Assembly (NCBI GenBank): GCA_013373625.1
Contig: JABXHM010000014.1
Coordinates: 62,001 to 126,000, forward strand
DNA: 64,000 nucleotides
Direction of reading: 5' to 3'
Source of the DNA: Alteromonadaceae bacterium
Lineage (GTDB): Bacteria > Pseudomonadota > Gammaproteobacteria > Enterobacterales > Alteromonadaceae
The translations under genes were made by a program, and so were the position numbers. Position 1 is the stretch's first letter; the number at the start of each line of letters is the position of its first letter. Shown here one piece after another: positions 1-9,070 of this stretch. The notes under the pieces are model-generated. The model had not been told where the DNA came from and made no database searches. It saw nothing but the letters and a program-made list of their open reading frames with translations.

Positions 1-178
1 TGACTGGGGCGTGCGCCGCATTGGTCCATTCGTTTCTGCACCAGTGCTGGATGCAACGCTGAATAGCGACGGTACTTATACTTTCAATGAGTTCCTTAGC
101 GGTAACACTAACCAGAATGGCTTCTTTACCGAGCAGTCGCTGTGGCAAATCCGTATGGGTGTGAAATATAGCTTCTAA
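1..178 (+). CDS. C-terminal end of an outer-membrane beta-barrel protein (TonB-dependent receptor/Oar-like), partial
   Basis: Only the last 58 codons are in the window; the reading frame opens at base 2 and stops with TAA at 176-178. The end has alternating hydrophobic residues and closes on Val-Lys-Tyr-Ser-Phe, the terminal aromatic strand signature recognised by the BAM machinery. A 'WQIRMGV' strand of this kind is common at the end of large Oar-like or TonB-dependent receptors in Alteromonadales. The substrate cannot be judged from this fragment. An intrinsic terminator follows within 30 bases, so it is the last gene of its transcript. Confidence 0.6.
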   Translation, partial: DWGVRRIGPFVSAPVLDATLNSDGTYTFNEFLSGNTNQNGFFTEQSLWQIRMGVKYSF

Positions 179-201
179 GTGATTACACACATAACGTTGA
201 T

Positions 202-229
202 AAAAAACCCCGCACTTGCGGGGTTTTTT
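202..229 (+). terminator. Intrinsic terminator after the outer-membrane protein
   Basis: The stem CCCCGCA/TGCGGGG has a very short loop. It is preceded by an A-run and followed by six T residues, so it could work in both directions. Confidence 0.85.
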
Positions 230-489
230 GTTGGTTAAACAGGGTTTATTTTATTGCAAGCGTCACATTTTATGGTTGTTACGGTAGTGCTTGAGCTATT
301 GCGATAGCCTGGGTGATTATGGCTGTTGATGGGTCATAGTGGGAGTACCTTTCGCGCCACTATCCAATTTTTACTACAATACTCCAGGGCATTCATTTTT
401 ATGCAGAGTCTGTGTGGATTTTATTCCCGGCATCAACATCCACCATTAAAATGATGAATTCAGATGACGGACAATATACCTGAATAGGT

Positions 490-954
490 TTACACACTGT
501 CAAACAAGTCTTCTACCCGCTGACGTGTTTCCTCGATTTTACTGATGTCAGCCGGGGCTATAAAAATAGTGTCATCACCGGCTATGGTGCCTAATACACC
601 GTCTTTTTTGCTCAGCGAATCGAGTAGTCGGGCAATGAGTTGCGCAGCACCCGGACTGGTGCGGATAATCACCATAACATTATTATGCACAATATCGAGT
701 ACCAGCTGTTTAAGCGGACTTTTTGCCGTAGGCATGCCTAATTCCGGGGGTAAACAGTACACCATATCACCGCGCGCATTGCGGGTTCGTACTGCACCAA
801 ATTTACTCAGCATTCGGGAAATCTTACTTTGGCTGATATTATCGAACCCGAGTGCCTTCAGGCCGTCGACAATTTCGCCCTGTGAACCGTAACTTTCTGC
901 CTTGAGAATATCTTTAAACGCTTTGATTAGCTCTTCTTGTTTTTGATTTGCCAT
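490..954 (-). CDS. argR: Arginine repressor ArgR
   Basis: A 154-residue protein, close to the 156 residues of E. coli ArgR. ArgR is the arginine-responsive hexameric repressor of arginine biosynthesis. The N-terminal ~70 residues form the winged helix (SQSKISRML recognition helix region, residues 41-49). The C-terminal oligomerisation/arginine-binding domain carries GTIAGDDT at residues 122-129. The start was set at MANQKQEE because the frame can be extended upstream by 37 codons that match nothing in the family. It diverges from mdh, the arrangement known from E. coli and Vibrio, with ARG-box-like sites between the two genes that suggest autoregulation. Confidence 0.95.
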   Translation of the reverse strand: MANQKQEELIKAFKDILKAESYGSQGEIVDGLKALGFDNISQSKISRMLSKFGAVRTRNARGDMVYCLPPELGMPTAKSPLKQLVLDIVHNNVMVIIRTSPGAAQLIARLLDSLSKKDGVLGTIAGDDTIFIAPADISKIEETRQRVEDLFDSV

Positions 955-1124
955 AATTGTTGATGCTATCCGTATAATTGACAGTTGGCTGGGTATACAC
1001 GGGATTCGTGGCGAATCGACTCGGCTTGCCCGTTGCCATGGTGTATACTCTTTATCGCGAAACATTCGGGGCAGGGTTTATGACTGCCCCCCAGTAATAT
1101 AAAAAACCTGTTATATTGACTTAT

Positions 1125-1184
1125 TTTGCATGAAATTACAAGTTATATGCATAAATATGCATGAATATTGAATATAATTTGTAA
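1125..1184. promoter_or_regulatory. Tandem ARG-box-like operators between argR and mdh
   Basis: Against the 18-bp ARG box consensus (wnTGAATwwwwATTCAnw) three sites line up at exactly 21-bp steps: 1125-1142, 1146-1163 and 1167-1184. The middle one, TATGCATAAATATGCATG, is nearly symmetric and matches 10 of the 12 core positions. The first matches less well, and the third has a perfect left half (TGAAT) but a poor right half. ArgR hexamers are known to bind pairs of boxes separated by 3 bp, which is the spacing here. Autoregulation of argR is the likely role. Confidence 0.7.
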
Positions 1185-1293
1185 TTTCGCCCTTTTGGGC
1201 TTCATAAGACTATTGGGTGATTGAGTTTTCAGCCGACATCCTTTAGTGTGTCGAGCCGTTATTAAACGTGATTCTTTCCATAGGAGAAATGGT

Positions 1294-2232
1294 ATGAAAG
1301 TAGCCGTGTTAGGTGCTGCAGGTGGTATTGGTCAGGCGCTGTCGCTATTGTTAAAGACGCAATTGCCAGCGGGTTCTGAGTTAGCTTTATATGATGTTGC
1401 GCCAGTAGTACCTGGTGTAGCGGTAGATTTGAGCCACATTCCAACCGCAGTCAAAGTTACTGGTCATGGTAAAGACGACCTGGCAGAAGCATTAACTGGT
1501 TGCGACGTAGTATTAATTCCTGCAGGCGTTCCTCGTAAGCCTGGTATGGACCGTTCTGACCTGTTTAATATTAATGCAGGTATTGTCAAAGCACTGGTTG
1601 AAGGTATTGCAGATAACTGCCCTACAGCGTGCACGTGTATCATCACCAACCCGGTAAATACCACTGTTGCTATTGCAGCTGAAACGTTGAAAGCGAAAGG
1701 GGTTTACGACAAGAACAAATTGTTTGGCGTCACTACACTGGACGTGATCCGTGCTGAAACTTTCGTTGCCGAATTGAAGGGTCAGGATCCCGCCAATATT
1801 CACGTACCGGTAATCGGTGGTCACTCTGGTACGACTATCCTGCCGCTGCTATCTCAGGTTGAAGGCGTCGACTTTAGTGATGACGAAGTCGCATCATTAA
1901 CAACCCGTATTCAAAACGCAGGTACAGAAGTGGTTGAAGCTAAAGCTGGTGGCGGGTCTGCAACACTGTCTATGGGTCAGGCCGCAGCACGTTTCTGCTT
2001 GTCTCTGGTTGCAGCAATGCAAGGCAACAATGTTGTTGAGTACACTTATGTACAAACCGACGACAGTGACGACGCAGCATTTTTCTCGCATCCTGTACGT
2101 TTAGGTGCAAATGGTGTTGAAGAAATCCTGTCTTACGGTGAGCTGAGCGCGTTTGAACAAAAAGCCAAAGAAGACATGCTTGAAGGTCTGCGTGGTGACA
2201 TTAAATTAGGCGTTGACTTCGTTAACGGTTAA
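1294..2232 (+). CDS. mdh: Malate dehydrogenase (NAD+)
   Basis: A 312-residue protein, the same length as E. coli Mdh; it oxidises malate to oxaloacetate in the TCA cycle. The Rossmann motif GAAGGIGQ is at residues 8-15. The substrate-binding arginines R81, R87 and R153, the catalytic pair D150/H177 (GGHSGT) and the ITNPVNT loop near residue 118 are all present. The start is the ATG preceded by AGGAGA; an earlier in-frame start lacks family similarity. A terminator follows directly and ppc converges from the other side. Confidence 0.97.
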   Translation: MKVAVLGAAGGIGQALSLLLKTQLPAGSELALYDVAPVVPGVAVDLSHIPTAVKVTGHGKDDLAEALTGCDVVLIPAGVPRKPGMDRSDLFNINAGIVKALVEGIADNCPTACTCIITNPVNTTVAIAAETLKAKGVYDKNKLFGVTTLDVIRAETFVAELKGQDPANIHVPVIGGHSGTTILPLLSQVEGVDFSDDEVASLTTRIQNAGTEVVEAKAGGGSATLSMGQAAARFCLSLVAAMQGNNVVEYTYVQTDDSDDAAFFSHPVRLGANGVEEILSYGELSAFEQKAKEDMLEGLRGDIKLGVDFVNG

Positions 2233-2261
2233 TTTGTCTATGTCAGTCTGACAGATTCGGA

Positions 2262-2287
2262 AGCCGGTTTTTGCACCGGCTTTTTTT
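2262..2287 (+). terminator. Intrinsic terminator of mdh
   Basis: Stem AGCCGG/CCGGCT with an 8-base loop, followed by seven T residues. Confidence 0.85.
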
Positions 2288-2307
2288 GGCTCTGTATTTG
2301 TACGCGC

Positions 2308-2351
2308 AAAAAAAAGCCGCGCTGAGTATCTGCTGATACTGTCGCGCGGCT
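2308..2351 (-). terminator. Intrinsic terminator of ppc
   Basis: Read on the minus strand: AGCCGCGC, a 21-base loop that itself contains a smaller hairpin, GCGCGGCT, then eight T residues. It lies 24 bases past the ppc stop codon. Confidence 0.8.
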
Positions 2352-2374
2352 AATGTTGTAGCGCTATTGCAGGA

Positions 2375-4996
2375 TTAACCGGTGTTGCGCATGCCGATGG
2401 CGATACCGCTGATAGCCACCATCATGGCTTTGTCTAATGTTGCATCTTGTTCTTCATCACTGAGCTTACGTAAACGCGACAGAAGCTCAATTTGCAGATA
2501 GTGCAGTGGCTCAAGGTACTGAGCGCGAATATTCATCGACTCTTTACCCTGTGGATCAGACTCCATAATGTCAGACTGCCCGGTGATATCGAGCTGTAAC
2601 TTGATGGCTTCTTTTAGTTCATTACGCAGCCCTTCACCGAAATGCTTGAGCTCTTCAGGTACCAAACGGTTATCGTACTCTTCGCTAATGCGTGGGTCGG
2701 CTTTTTGGAAAACCATATCCAGCATTGACAACCGTGACTGGAAAAATGGCCAGTTCTCAAGCATTTCCTGAAGCTTTTCGCTATTACCGTCTTTGCGGAC
2801 AGCTTCAATCGCTTTCATGCTTCCCAGCCAGGCCGGGAGTACCAATCTTGTTTGCGCCCAGGCGAATATCCATGGGATTGCACGCAGGCTCTCGATACCG
2901 CCGGTAGGTTTACGCTTAGCTGGGCGGCTGCCTAGTGGTAATTTGCCTAACTCTTGTTCTGGTGTTGCCACCCGGAAGTAGGGCACAAACTCAGGATCTG
3001 TTCGCACCACGCCACGATAAAAATCGCGACCTTTAGCGGCCATTTCGGTCATGAGTTCCCGCCACTCGTCTTTCGGCGCTGGTGGTGGGAATAACATTGC
3101 TTCAATGATCGCACTGGTATAAATACCCAGACTGCGCTTAGCGAGCGAAGGCATACCAAACTTATAGCGAATCGTTTCGCCTTGCTCAGTGACCCGGAAC
3201 CCGCCTTCTAATGAACCGGGAGGCTGCGAATGGATCGCCGCGTGAGCAGGTAATCCACCTCGTCCAATGGTACCACCCCGGCCATGGAACAATGTCAGCT
3301 TAATATCGAACTCTTCAGCAAGGGCAACCAGGGCTTCCTGTGATTCATACTGCGCCCAGCCAGCAGCGATAGCGCCAGCGTCTTTGGCTGAGTCTGAGTA
3401 ACCAATCATGACAAACTGCGTGCCCTGAATGTAGCCCCTGTACCAGTCAATGCTCAGTAATTTGCGCATGACGGTTGGGGAGTTATTCAGATCATCCAGG
3501 GTTTCAAATAGCGGTGCCACCGGCATCGGCCAGTCAACGCCCATTTCCTGAAGCAGTAGCTGTACAGCCATCACATCGGACGCTTCGCTGGCCATGGATA
3601 TGGTATAGATACCAAAACCGTGACGACTATGCGAGGCGATAACTTTACAGGTATTAAGGACTTCCTGAACCTCTTCGGAAGGTTCCCAGCATCGCGGGAA
3701 AAGAGGACGTTTAGAGCTTAACTCGCGCAATAAGAACGCTTGCTTGTCGGCTTCATTCCAATGACCATAATCCCCCAGGCCCAAATAACGGGTGACTTCG
3801 CTGAGTACATCGGTGTGGCGTTGTGAATCCTGACGGACGTCAAGACGTAATAAATGCACACCAAAACACTTCATACGGCGGATGGTATCAAGGAGTAAGC
3901 CATTGGCGGTGACTTCTAGACCAGAGTCGCACAATGAGCGGTAACAAATCATCAGTGGTTCGAGGATTTCGTCGTTGTTCTGTATCCACGCCGAGGGATC
4001 ATTAGGACGACCATTAAAGTAGTCGGCTATGCCATCACGGGTATCTGCACAACGTTTCACCAATGGGCGCAGCAAGGCGCGGTATGGTTCATATTGCTCA
4101 CCGACAATGTCTTTTAATTCGTCATTGCAGTCGTTCATTGACAGCTCAACCTGCAAACGGTCAAGGTCAATGGTCAGTAATTTAGCCGCGCGGCGTCTTG
4201 CGAGTAACAGTACTTCTTCGGTCACTTTTGCAGTAACAAAAGGGTTACCGTCGCGGTCACCACCCATCCAGGAACTAAAGTGAATCGGTGCAGAATCGAT
4301 GGGTAAGGCAACGTTATAATCTTTTTTCAAACGATCATCGAGGTCGCGCAGGAAATCCGGGACTGCGTCCCATAAAGAGTTTTCGATGACTGAAAAACCC
4401 CATCGAGCTTCGTCGACAGGCGTAGGGCGAACTGAACGAATTTCTTCAGTGTGCCAGGCCTGACTAATCAAATCGGCGATACGGGTTTCAAGGCGGCTGC
4501 GCTCCGAATCGCTCAGATCTTCATGGTGAATGCTTTTTAAGCAGTAAGCCAACTCTTTATGCTTATGAATGAGTGTACGACGGAATACTTCAGTGGGGTG
4601 AGCAGTCAGTACCAGATCGATATCCAGTTTACCCACCGCTTCTTCGACTTCTTCTGCGCTCAGCGCCGCTTTATCGAGATGTGAAAATAAAGAATCGATA
4701 GAAGCATCAACGTCTAAACCAGCGTTGTATTCCTGCTCTGCGATATTACCTAAATTAAGGAATTGTGCGAAAGCTCTGGCTACCACCAGGAGTTCGCTGT
4801 CTGACATTGTTTTGAAAGTTTCTTTCAGATTAGTACTGGAGTCAGTATCTCCCTGAAAGGAAGACCGGCCGTCAATACGAACCTTCTCAATCTTCTCCAG
4901 CCAGTCATTGCCGAGCTGGGCTTTAATTGTTTGTCCCAGCGTTTTTCCCAGATAGCGTACAGTATCTTTCAACTGTGCGTCATAGTGTGATTGCAT
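2375..4996 (-). CDS. ppc: Phosphoenolpyruvate carboxylase
   Basis: A cytoplasmic enzyme that carboxylates PEP with bicarbonate to oxaloacetate, refilling the TCA cycle. The 873 residues compare with 883 in E. coli. Family signatures are visible: the catalytic histidine motif LTAHPTE near residue 135, GGDRDGNP, the GYSDSAKDAG lysine motif, HGRGGTIGRGG, and the MRNTG C-terminus. Starting at MQSHYDAQ gives a GGAGG Shine-Dalgarno site 5 bases upstream; the TTG four codons earlier overlaps that site and is rejected. It stands alone between terminators and diverges from fklB. Confidence 0.97.
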   Translation of the reverse strand: MQSHYDAQLKDTVRYLGKTLGQTIKAQLGNDWLEKIEKVRIDGRSSFQGDTDSSTNLKETFKTMSDSELLVVARAFAQFLNLGNIAEQEYNAGLDVDASIDSLFSHLDKAALSAEEVEEAVGKLDIDLVLTAHPTEVFRRTLIHKHKELAYCLKSIHHEDLSDSERSRLETRIADLISQAWHTEEIRSVRPTPVDEARWGFSVIENSLWDAVPDFLRDLDDRLKKDYNVALPIDSAPIHFSSWMGGDRDGNPFVTAKVTEEVLLLARRRAAKLLTIDLDRLQVELSMNDCNDELKDIVGEQYEPYRALLRPLVKRCADTRDGIADYFNGRPNDPSAWIQNNDEILEPLMICYRSLCDSGLEVTANGLLLDTIRRMKCFGVHLLRLDVRQDSQRHTDVLSEVTRYLGLGDYGHWNEADKQAFLLRELSSKRPLFPRCWEPSEEVQEVLNTCKVIASHSRHGFGIYTISMASEASDVMAVQLLLQEMGVDWPMPVAPLFETLDDLNNSPTVMRKLLSIDWYRGYIQGTQFVMIGYSDSAKDAGAIAAGWAQYESQEALVALAEEFDIKLTLFHGRGGTIGRGGLPAHAAIHSQPPGSLEGGFRVTEQGETIRYKFGMPSLAKRSLGIYTSAIIEAMLFPPPAPKDEWRELMTEMAAKGRDFYRGVVRTDPEFVPYFRVATPEQELGKLPLGSRPAKRKPTGGIESLRAIPWIFAWAQTRLVLPAWLGSMKAIEAVRKDGNSEKLQEMLENWPFFQSRLSMLDMVFQKADPRISEEYDNRLVPEELKHFGEGLRNELKEAIKLQLDITGQSDIMESDPQGKESMNIRAQYLEPLHYLQIELLSRLRKLSDEEQDATLDKAMMVAISGIAIGMRNTG

Positions 4997-5239
4997 GGCA
5001 TCCTCCAATATTCAGTGGTAAGAAGATTACTGTTTCCTCATGAAATTGTCTAATAGCAATTTGGCGCAAACAGCCAATATTCGGCTCAATAAACATCTTC
5101 AGATGATACCGTGGGCACGGTTTGTCTGGGTGTGTTACACTATGCCCGCAAAAATTCAATGCGTAATAAAACTTTTCAGAATAAGTCATATTCTGGTTAA
5201 ATGTTGCGCAAAATATGTAATTTTATTTCAGGAGAGACT

Positions 5240-5860
5240 GTGTCAGCACAATTTAAGACAGTAGAAACCCAAGCGAGTTACGGAATTGGTTTTCAAATGG
5301 GTCAACAATTGCAATCTAACCCATTTGACGGACTGGATCTGGATTCGGTTCTGACAGGTTTGAAAGACGCATTTACTGGCGAAGCACCACAAGTAGATAA
5401 CGATGCGTTGCGTACCGCCTTTGGTGAAATTCATCAGCGCATGCAAGCCGCCAAAGCGAAACAACATGAAGCCGCTATTGCAGAAGGCGAGAATTTCCTG
5501 GCAGACAATGCGAAACGTGACGAAGTAACAGTGACCGAGTCTGGCCTGCAGTACGAAGTGATTAATGCCGGTGATGGGGAAGTGCCTACTGCTGACAGTA
5601 CTATTCGCGCACATTACCACGGTACGTTGATCGATGGCGCCGTATTTGATAGCTCTTACGAACGCGGTCAGCCTGCAGAGTTCCCGGTTGGTGGCGTTAT
5701 TAAAGGTTGGACTGAAGCCCTGCAGATTATGCCGGTTGGTTCTAAGTGGCGATTATACGTACCACACGATCTTGCCTACGGTGAGCAGGGTGCTGGTGGC
5801 GCAATTGCGCCGTTCAGTACACTGATATTCGATATCGAATTACTCGACGTAGTTGCCTAA
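5240..5860 (+). CDS. fklB: FKBP-type peptidyl-prolyl cis-trans isomerase, FklB (FKBP22) type
   Basis: A 206-residue protein, the length of E. coli FklB. The N-terminal helical dimerisation region (residues 1-95, SYGIGFQMGQQL) is followed by the FKBP domain (about 97-205), with the active-site strands GAVFDSSYERGQPAEF and GWTEALQIMPVGSKW and the AYGEQGAG loop. No signal peptide is seen, so it should be cytoplasmic. The GTG start is chosen for its GGAGAG Shine-Dalgarno and because the upstream ATG extension is not family-like. Confidence 0.93.
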   Translation: MSAQFKTVETQASYGIGFQMGQQLQSNPFDGLDLDSVLTGLKDAFTGEAPQVDNDALRTAFGEIHQRMQAAKAKQHEAAIAEGENFLADNAKRDEVTVTESGLQYEVINAGDGEVPTADSTIRAHYHGTLIDGAVFDSSYERGQPAEFPVGGVIKGWTEALQIMPVGSKWRLYVPHDLAYGEQGAGGAIAPFSTLIFDIELLDVVA

Positions 5861-5885
5861 TCGGTTAATACCGTAGGCCAATGAA

Positions 5886-5910
5886 AAGCCCGCATTTGCG
5901 GGCTTTTTTT
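5886..5910 (+). terminator. Intrinsic terminator of fklB
   Basis: AAGCCCGCA/TGCGGGCTT stem with a very short loop and a long T-run. Confidence 0.9.
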
Positions 5911-5992
5911 GTGCCAGCAAGGCATTGGCAAACCAATCAAATACCTATACTCTTTGCTATTATTAACAACCTATTATCATTAGACTAAATTC

Positions 5993-6529
5993 ATGCATGC
6001 GCCTTCTTCATCACATCAGCTAGCCAATGTAGCGGCGACCCTGGATGTTATCACTCGAAAATGTTTTCAATGGGGAAGTTATTTAACGCTCGTTATAGTG
6101 GGTTTAATGCTAATAAATGTAATACTTCGCTATGGTTTTGAAATGGGTTGGATAGCCCTGCAAGAGTCGGTTACCTACTTGCACGCCTGCGTGTTTCTGC
6201 TGGGCCTGGCTTACACTCTTCAGGTGGATGGTCATGTACGTGTAGATGTATTTTACCGTCGCTTTAGCGACAACACACAGTCGTTGGTCAATTTGTTCGG
6301 CTCGCTATTTTTACTGCTCCCGGTGTGTGTATTTTTACTTTATTACTCGGTGCCTTACGCCATTGAGTCGTGGAAACTGCTGGAAACCTCTAAAGAGCCC
6401 GGCGGCTTGCCGTTGGTATTTGTCCTTAAGTCGGTCATCCCGCTGGGTATTGTGTTATTAACCTTACAAGGCATTAGCGAAGGCATAAAAAGTTATCAGC
6501 TTTGGTGTCAGTCCAGGGCAGGTCAGTAA
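5993..6529 (+). CDS. TRAP transporter small permease (DctQ family)
   Basis: A 178-residue inner-membrane protein with four predicted helices (about 29-47, 60-78, 97-118 and 139-161), the usual DctQ topology. DctQ subunits pair with the large DctM permease to import organic acids using the Na+ or H+ gradient. 'GHVRVDVFYRRF' in the second loop is a typical family motif. It begins a three-gene operon: one base separates its stop from the DctM start. The substrate is discussed under the binding protein. Confidence 0.92.
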   Translation: MHAPSSSHQLANVAATLDVITRKCFQWGSYLTLVIVGLMLINVILRYGFEMGWIALQESVTYLHACVFLLGLAYTLQVDGHVRVDVFYRRFSDNTQSLVNLFGSLFLLLPVCVFLLYYSVPYAIESWKLLETSKEPGGLPLVFVLKSVIPLGIVLLTLQGISEGIKSYQLWCQSRAGQ

Positions 6530-6530
6530 C

Positions 6531-7898
6531 ATGGAATGGTTGTCTTTGGTTCTGTTTATATGTGTTTGTGGTGCCTTGCTGTGTGGTTACCCCGTGGCAC
6601 TTACTCTGGCGGGTGTCTCTCTTATTTTCGCCGGACTGGGGTCAATGATTGGCGCTTTTGATGTGTCATATCTGAGCGCTATGCCAAACCGGCTGTTCGG
6701 TATTGTAAGTAACCAAACACTCATAGCAGTCCCCGTTTTTATCTTTATGGGCGTAGTATTAGAAAAGTCCCGGGTTGCAGAAGACTTGTTGGTCACCATG
6801 GCCAGCGTGATGCGCCGTTATTCCAGCGGGATGGCGGTATCTGTGGTGCTGGTGGGTATGTTGTTGGCGGCAAGTACCGGTATTGTTGGAGCAACTGTGG
6901 TGACTATGGGGTTGCTCTCCTTACCCTCTATGCTCAAGCGTGGGTATTCTGCGTCGTTTGCCAGTGGCGCTATTTGTGCTACCGGTACATTAGGACAGAT
7001 CATCCCGCCTTCTATCGCACTCATCCTGCTCGGTGACGTGTTATCAAGTGCGTATCAGAAAGCTCAAATATCCATGGGAATTTTTGCGCCTGAATCGGTC
7101 TCGGTGGGTGACTTGTTTGTGGGGGCATTGATACCCGGGTTATTGCTGGTGGCAATGTATCTGGTATATGTCATGTTAATGAGTCGTCGTGACATTGCCA
7201 TTAATGATGCGGATATTCCAGACACGTCATTAGCGTCTGATATCTCGGTTTTAAGCGCACTTTTACCGCCGCTGATATTAATTGTTGTGGTGTTGGGATC
7301 AATTTTAGCGGGCTTTGCCACACCAACTGAGGCGGCCGGAGTCGGTGCTGGCGGTGCACTGCTACTTGCATTGCTCAGAGGTCGGCTCAGCAAAAAAATG
7401 CTGGTCGGAGTGATGCAGGATACCACTCGCACGACGGCCATGGTTTTCCTGATTTTAATTGGCGCGTCGGTATTTTCGCTTGTCTTCAGAGGGTTTGGCG
7501 GTGAAGCACTCATTCATGAGTTTTTAAGCGGCTTACCCGGCGGCGTGGCGGGCGCAATGATTATTGTTATGTTAGTGGTGTTTGCGCTGGGCTTTATTCT
7601 CGACTTTATTGAGATCACTTTTGTTGTCGTGCCGATAGTGGCACCAGTGTTATTGATGATGGGAATCGATCCCGTATGGCTGGGTATTATGCTGGCGCTG
7701 AACCTGCAAACATCCTTTTTAACACCGCCTTTTGGTTTTGCTTTATTTTACCTGCGTGGTGTAGCGCCTAAGGACGTCCTCACCAGTGATATCTATAAGG
7801 GCGTTGTTCCCTTTATCATTATGCAAATTATGCTATTAATTGGATTAGCCCTGTGGCCTGAGCTGGTTACCTGGTTACCTGACAAACTTTACAGCTAA
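6531..7898 (+). CDS. TRAP transporter large permease (DctM family)
   Basis: A 455-residue polytopic inner-membrane protein and the transport subunit of the TRAP system. The usual DctM landmarks are visible: an N-terminal GYPVALTLAGVSL helix, IPPSIALILLG, the FATPTEAAGVGA motif near residue 260, and LTPPFGFALFYLRGVAP toward the C-terminus. At about 455 residues it is slightly longer than many DctM proteins, as in the 2-oxoacid/chloroaromatic subgroup. Eleven bases separate it from the binding-protein gene, with GGAATAAAG in the gap. Confidence 0.93.
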   Translation: MEWLSLVLFICVCGALLCGYPVALTLAGVSLIFAGLGSMIGAFDVSYLSAMPNRLFGIVSNQTLIAVPVFIFMGVVLEKSRVAEDLLVTMASVMRRYSSGMAVSVVLVGMLLAASTGIVGATVVTMGLLSLPSMLKRGYSASFASGAICATGTLGQIIPPSIALILLGDVLSSAYQKAQISMGIFAPESVSVGDLFVGALIPGLLLVAMYLVYVMLMSRRDIAINDADIPDTSLASDISVLSALLPPLILIVVVLGSILAGFATPTEAAGVGAGGALLLALLRGRLSKKMLVGVMQDTTRTTAMVFLILIGASVFSLVFRGFGGEALIHEFLSGLPGGVAGAMIIVMLVVFALGFILDFIEITFVVVPIVAPVLLMMGIDPVWLGIMLALNLQTSFLTPPFGFALFYLRGVAPKDVLTSDIYKGVVPFIIMQIMLLIGLALWPELVTWLPDKLYS

Positions 7899-7909
7899 GG
7901 AATAAAGTC

Positions 7910-9001
7910 ATGAAAGCTTTGCTAAACGTCGTGTTAAGCCTCTTGATAGCCATCACTATGAGTGGTTGTGGCGAATCAACGTCGCAAACAGAAAGTGGCG
8001 TCAGTTCGCCAACACAAGTTTACAAATGGAAACTGGTAACGTCGTGGCCTAAGAATTTTCCCGGGCTTGGTCAGGCTCCAGAGACCTTTGCCGACATGAT
8101 CAATGAAATGTCTGGCGGCCGGTTAATCGTTACCGTTTATGGTGCTGGAGAGTTAGTGCCCGGATTTGAAGTATTTGATGCCGTTGCTCAGGGCACCGCT
8201 CAAATGGGGCATTCAGGGGCGTATTATTGGAAGGGTAAAATGCCCGCGGCGCCGATTTTTTCGGCAATTCCTTTTGGTATGAATAGCCAGGAAATGAATG
8301 GCTGGCTGCATTATGGTGGCGGTCTTGAATTGTGGCAGGAACTCTACGCTCCTTTTGGTGTTGTGCCTTTTGCCGGTGGCAATACTGGCGTGCAGATGGC
8401 GGGTTGGTTTAAAAAAGAAATTAACAGCCTGGCAGACTTTCAGGGGCTTAAAATGCGTATTCCGGGCCTGGGGGGAGAAGTCCTGAAAGCTGTCGGAGGT
8501 ATTCCTGTTACGCTGACTGGCGGCGAAATATTTACCTCACTGCAAACTGGCGCAATTGACGCAACGGAATGGGTGGGGCCTTATAACGATCTGGCATTTG
8601 GTTTGTACCGTGCGGCTGATTATTATTATCATAGTGGGTGGCATGAGCCTGGCACACAATTAGAGTTTTTGGTTAACCAAGAGGCGCTGGACAGTTTGCC
8701 GGCCGATTTACAGGCGATGGTGAAGGTGGCAATGCGGGCGGCCAATCAGGATATGTTGGATGAGTATACCGCCCGAAACAATACCGCGATGGAAACACTC
8801 ATTAGCCAGCATAATGTGCAAGTGCGTAGTTTACCCGAAGATGTGCTTGCTGCGCTGCGTGAAGCCTCTCAGCAGGTTATGGCCGAACAAGCAGCCAGTG
8901 ACGCCGACTTTAAACGCATTTATGCGTCATATCAGGCCTTTTATGCCGATGCTAAGAAATATCACGCGTTATCCGAACAGGCTTATTACAACAACCGCTA
9001 G
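7910..9001 (+). CDS. TRAP transporter substrate-binding lipoprotein, TakP-like (2-oxoacid type)
   Basis: A 363-residue periplasmic binding protein. Residues 1-19 are a signal peptide ending in a lipobox-like MSGC, so it is probably anchored at Cys20. The body has the DctP fold. KMRIPGLGGEVL (R183), NTGVQMAGW (Q162) and DATEWVGPYND (E220, W221) correspond to the ligand-binding residues described for the 2-oxoacid binder TakP of Rhodobacter. That supports a 2-oxoacid (for example pyruvate-like) substrate; sequence alone does not fix it. It is the last gene of the operon, and no linked sensor or catabolic enzyme helps to define the substrate. Confidence 0.88.
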   Translation: MKALLNVVLSLLIAITMSGCGESTSQTESGVSSPTQVYKWKLVTSWPKNFPGLGQAPETFADMINEMSGGRLIVTVYGAGELVPGFEVFDAVAQGTAQMGHSGAYYWKGKMPAAPIFSAIPFGMNSQEMNGWLHYGGGLELWQELYAPFGVVPFAGGNTGVQMAGWFKKEINSLADFQGLKMRIPGLGGEVLKAVGGIPVTLTGGEIFTSLQTGAIDATEWVGPYNDLAFGLYRAADYYYHSGWHEPGTQLEFLVNQEALDSLPADLQAMVKVAMRAANQDMLDEYTARNNTAMETLISQHNVQVRSLPEDVLAALREASQQVMAEQAASDADFKRIYASYQAFYADAKKYHALSEQAYYNNR

Positions 9002-9070
9002 CTGTTCAGAGTTGTTATCACTGGCTGGTTTATTACAATACGCGCACTTATTAGAAAGGATAGTTTAACT

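Noticed and set aside
545..892. Plus-strand 115-codon frame across argR
   Set aside because: It is antisense to a clearly recognisable ArgR and has no family-like composition or ribosome site.
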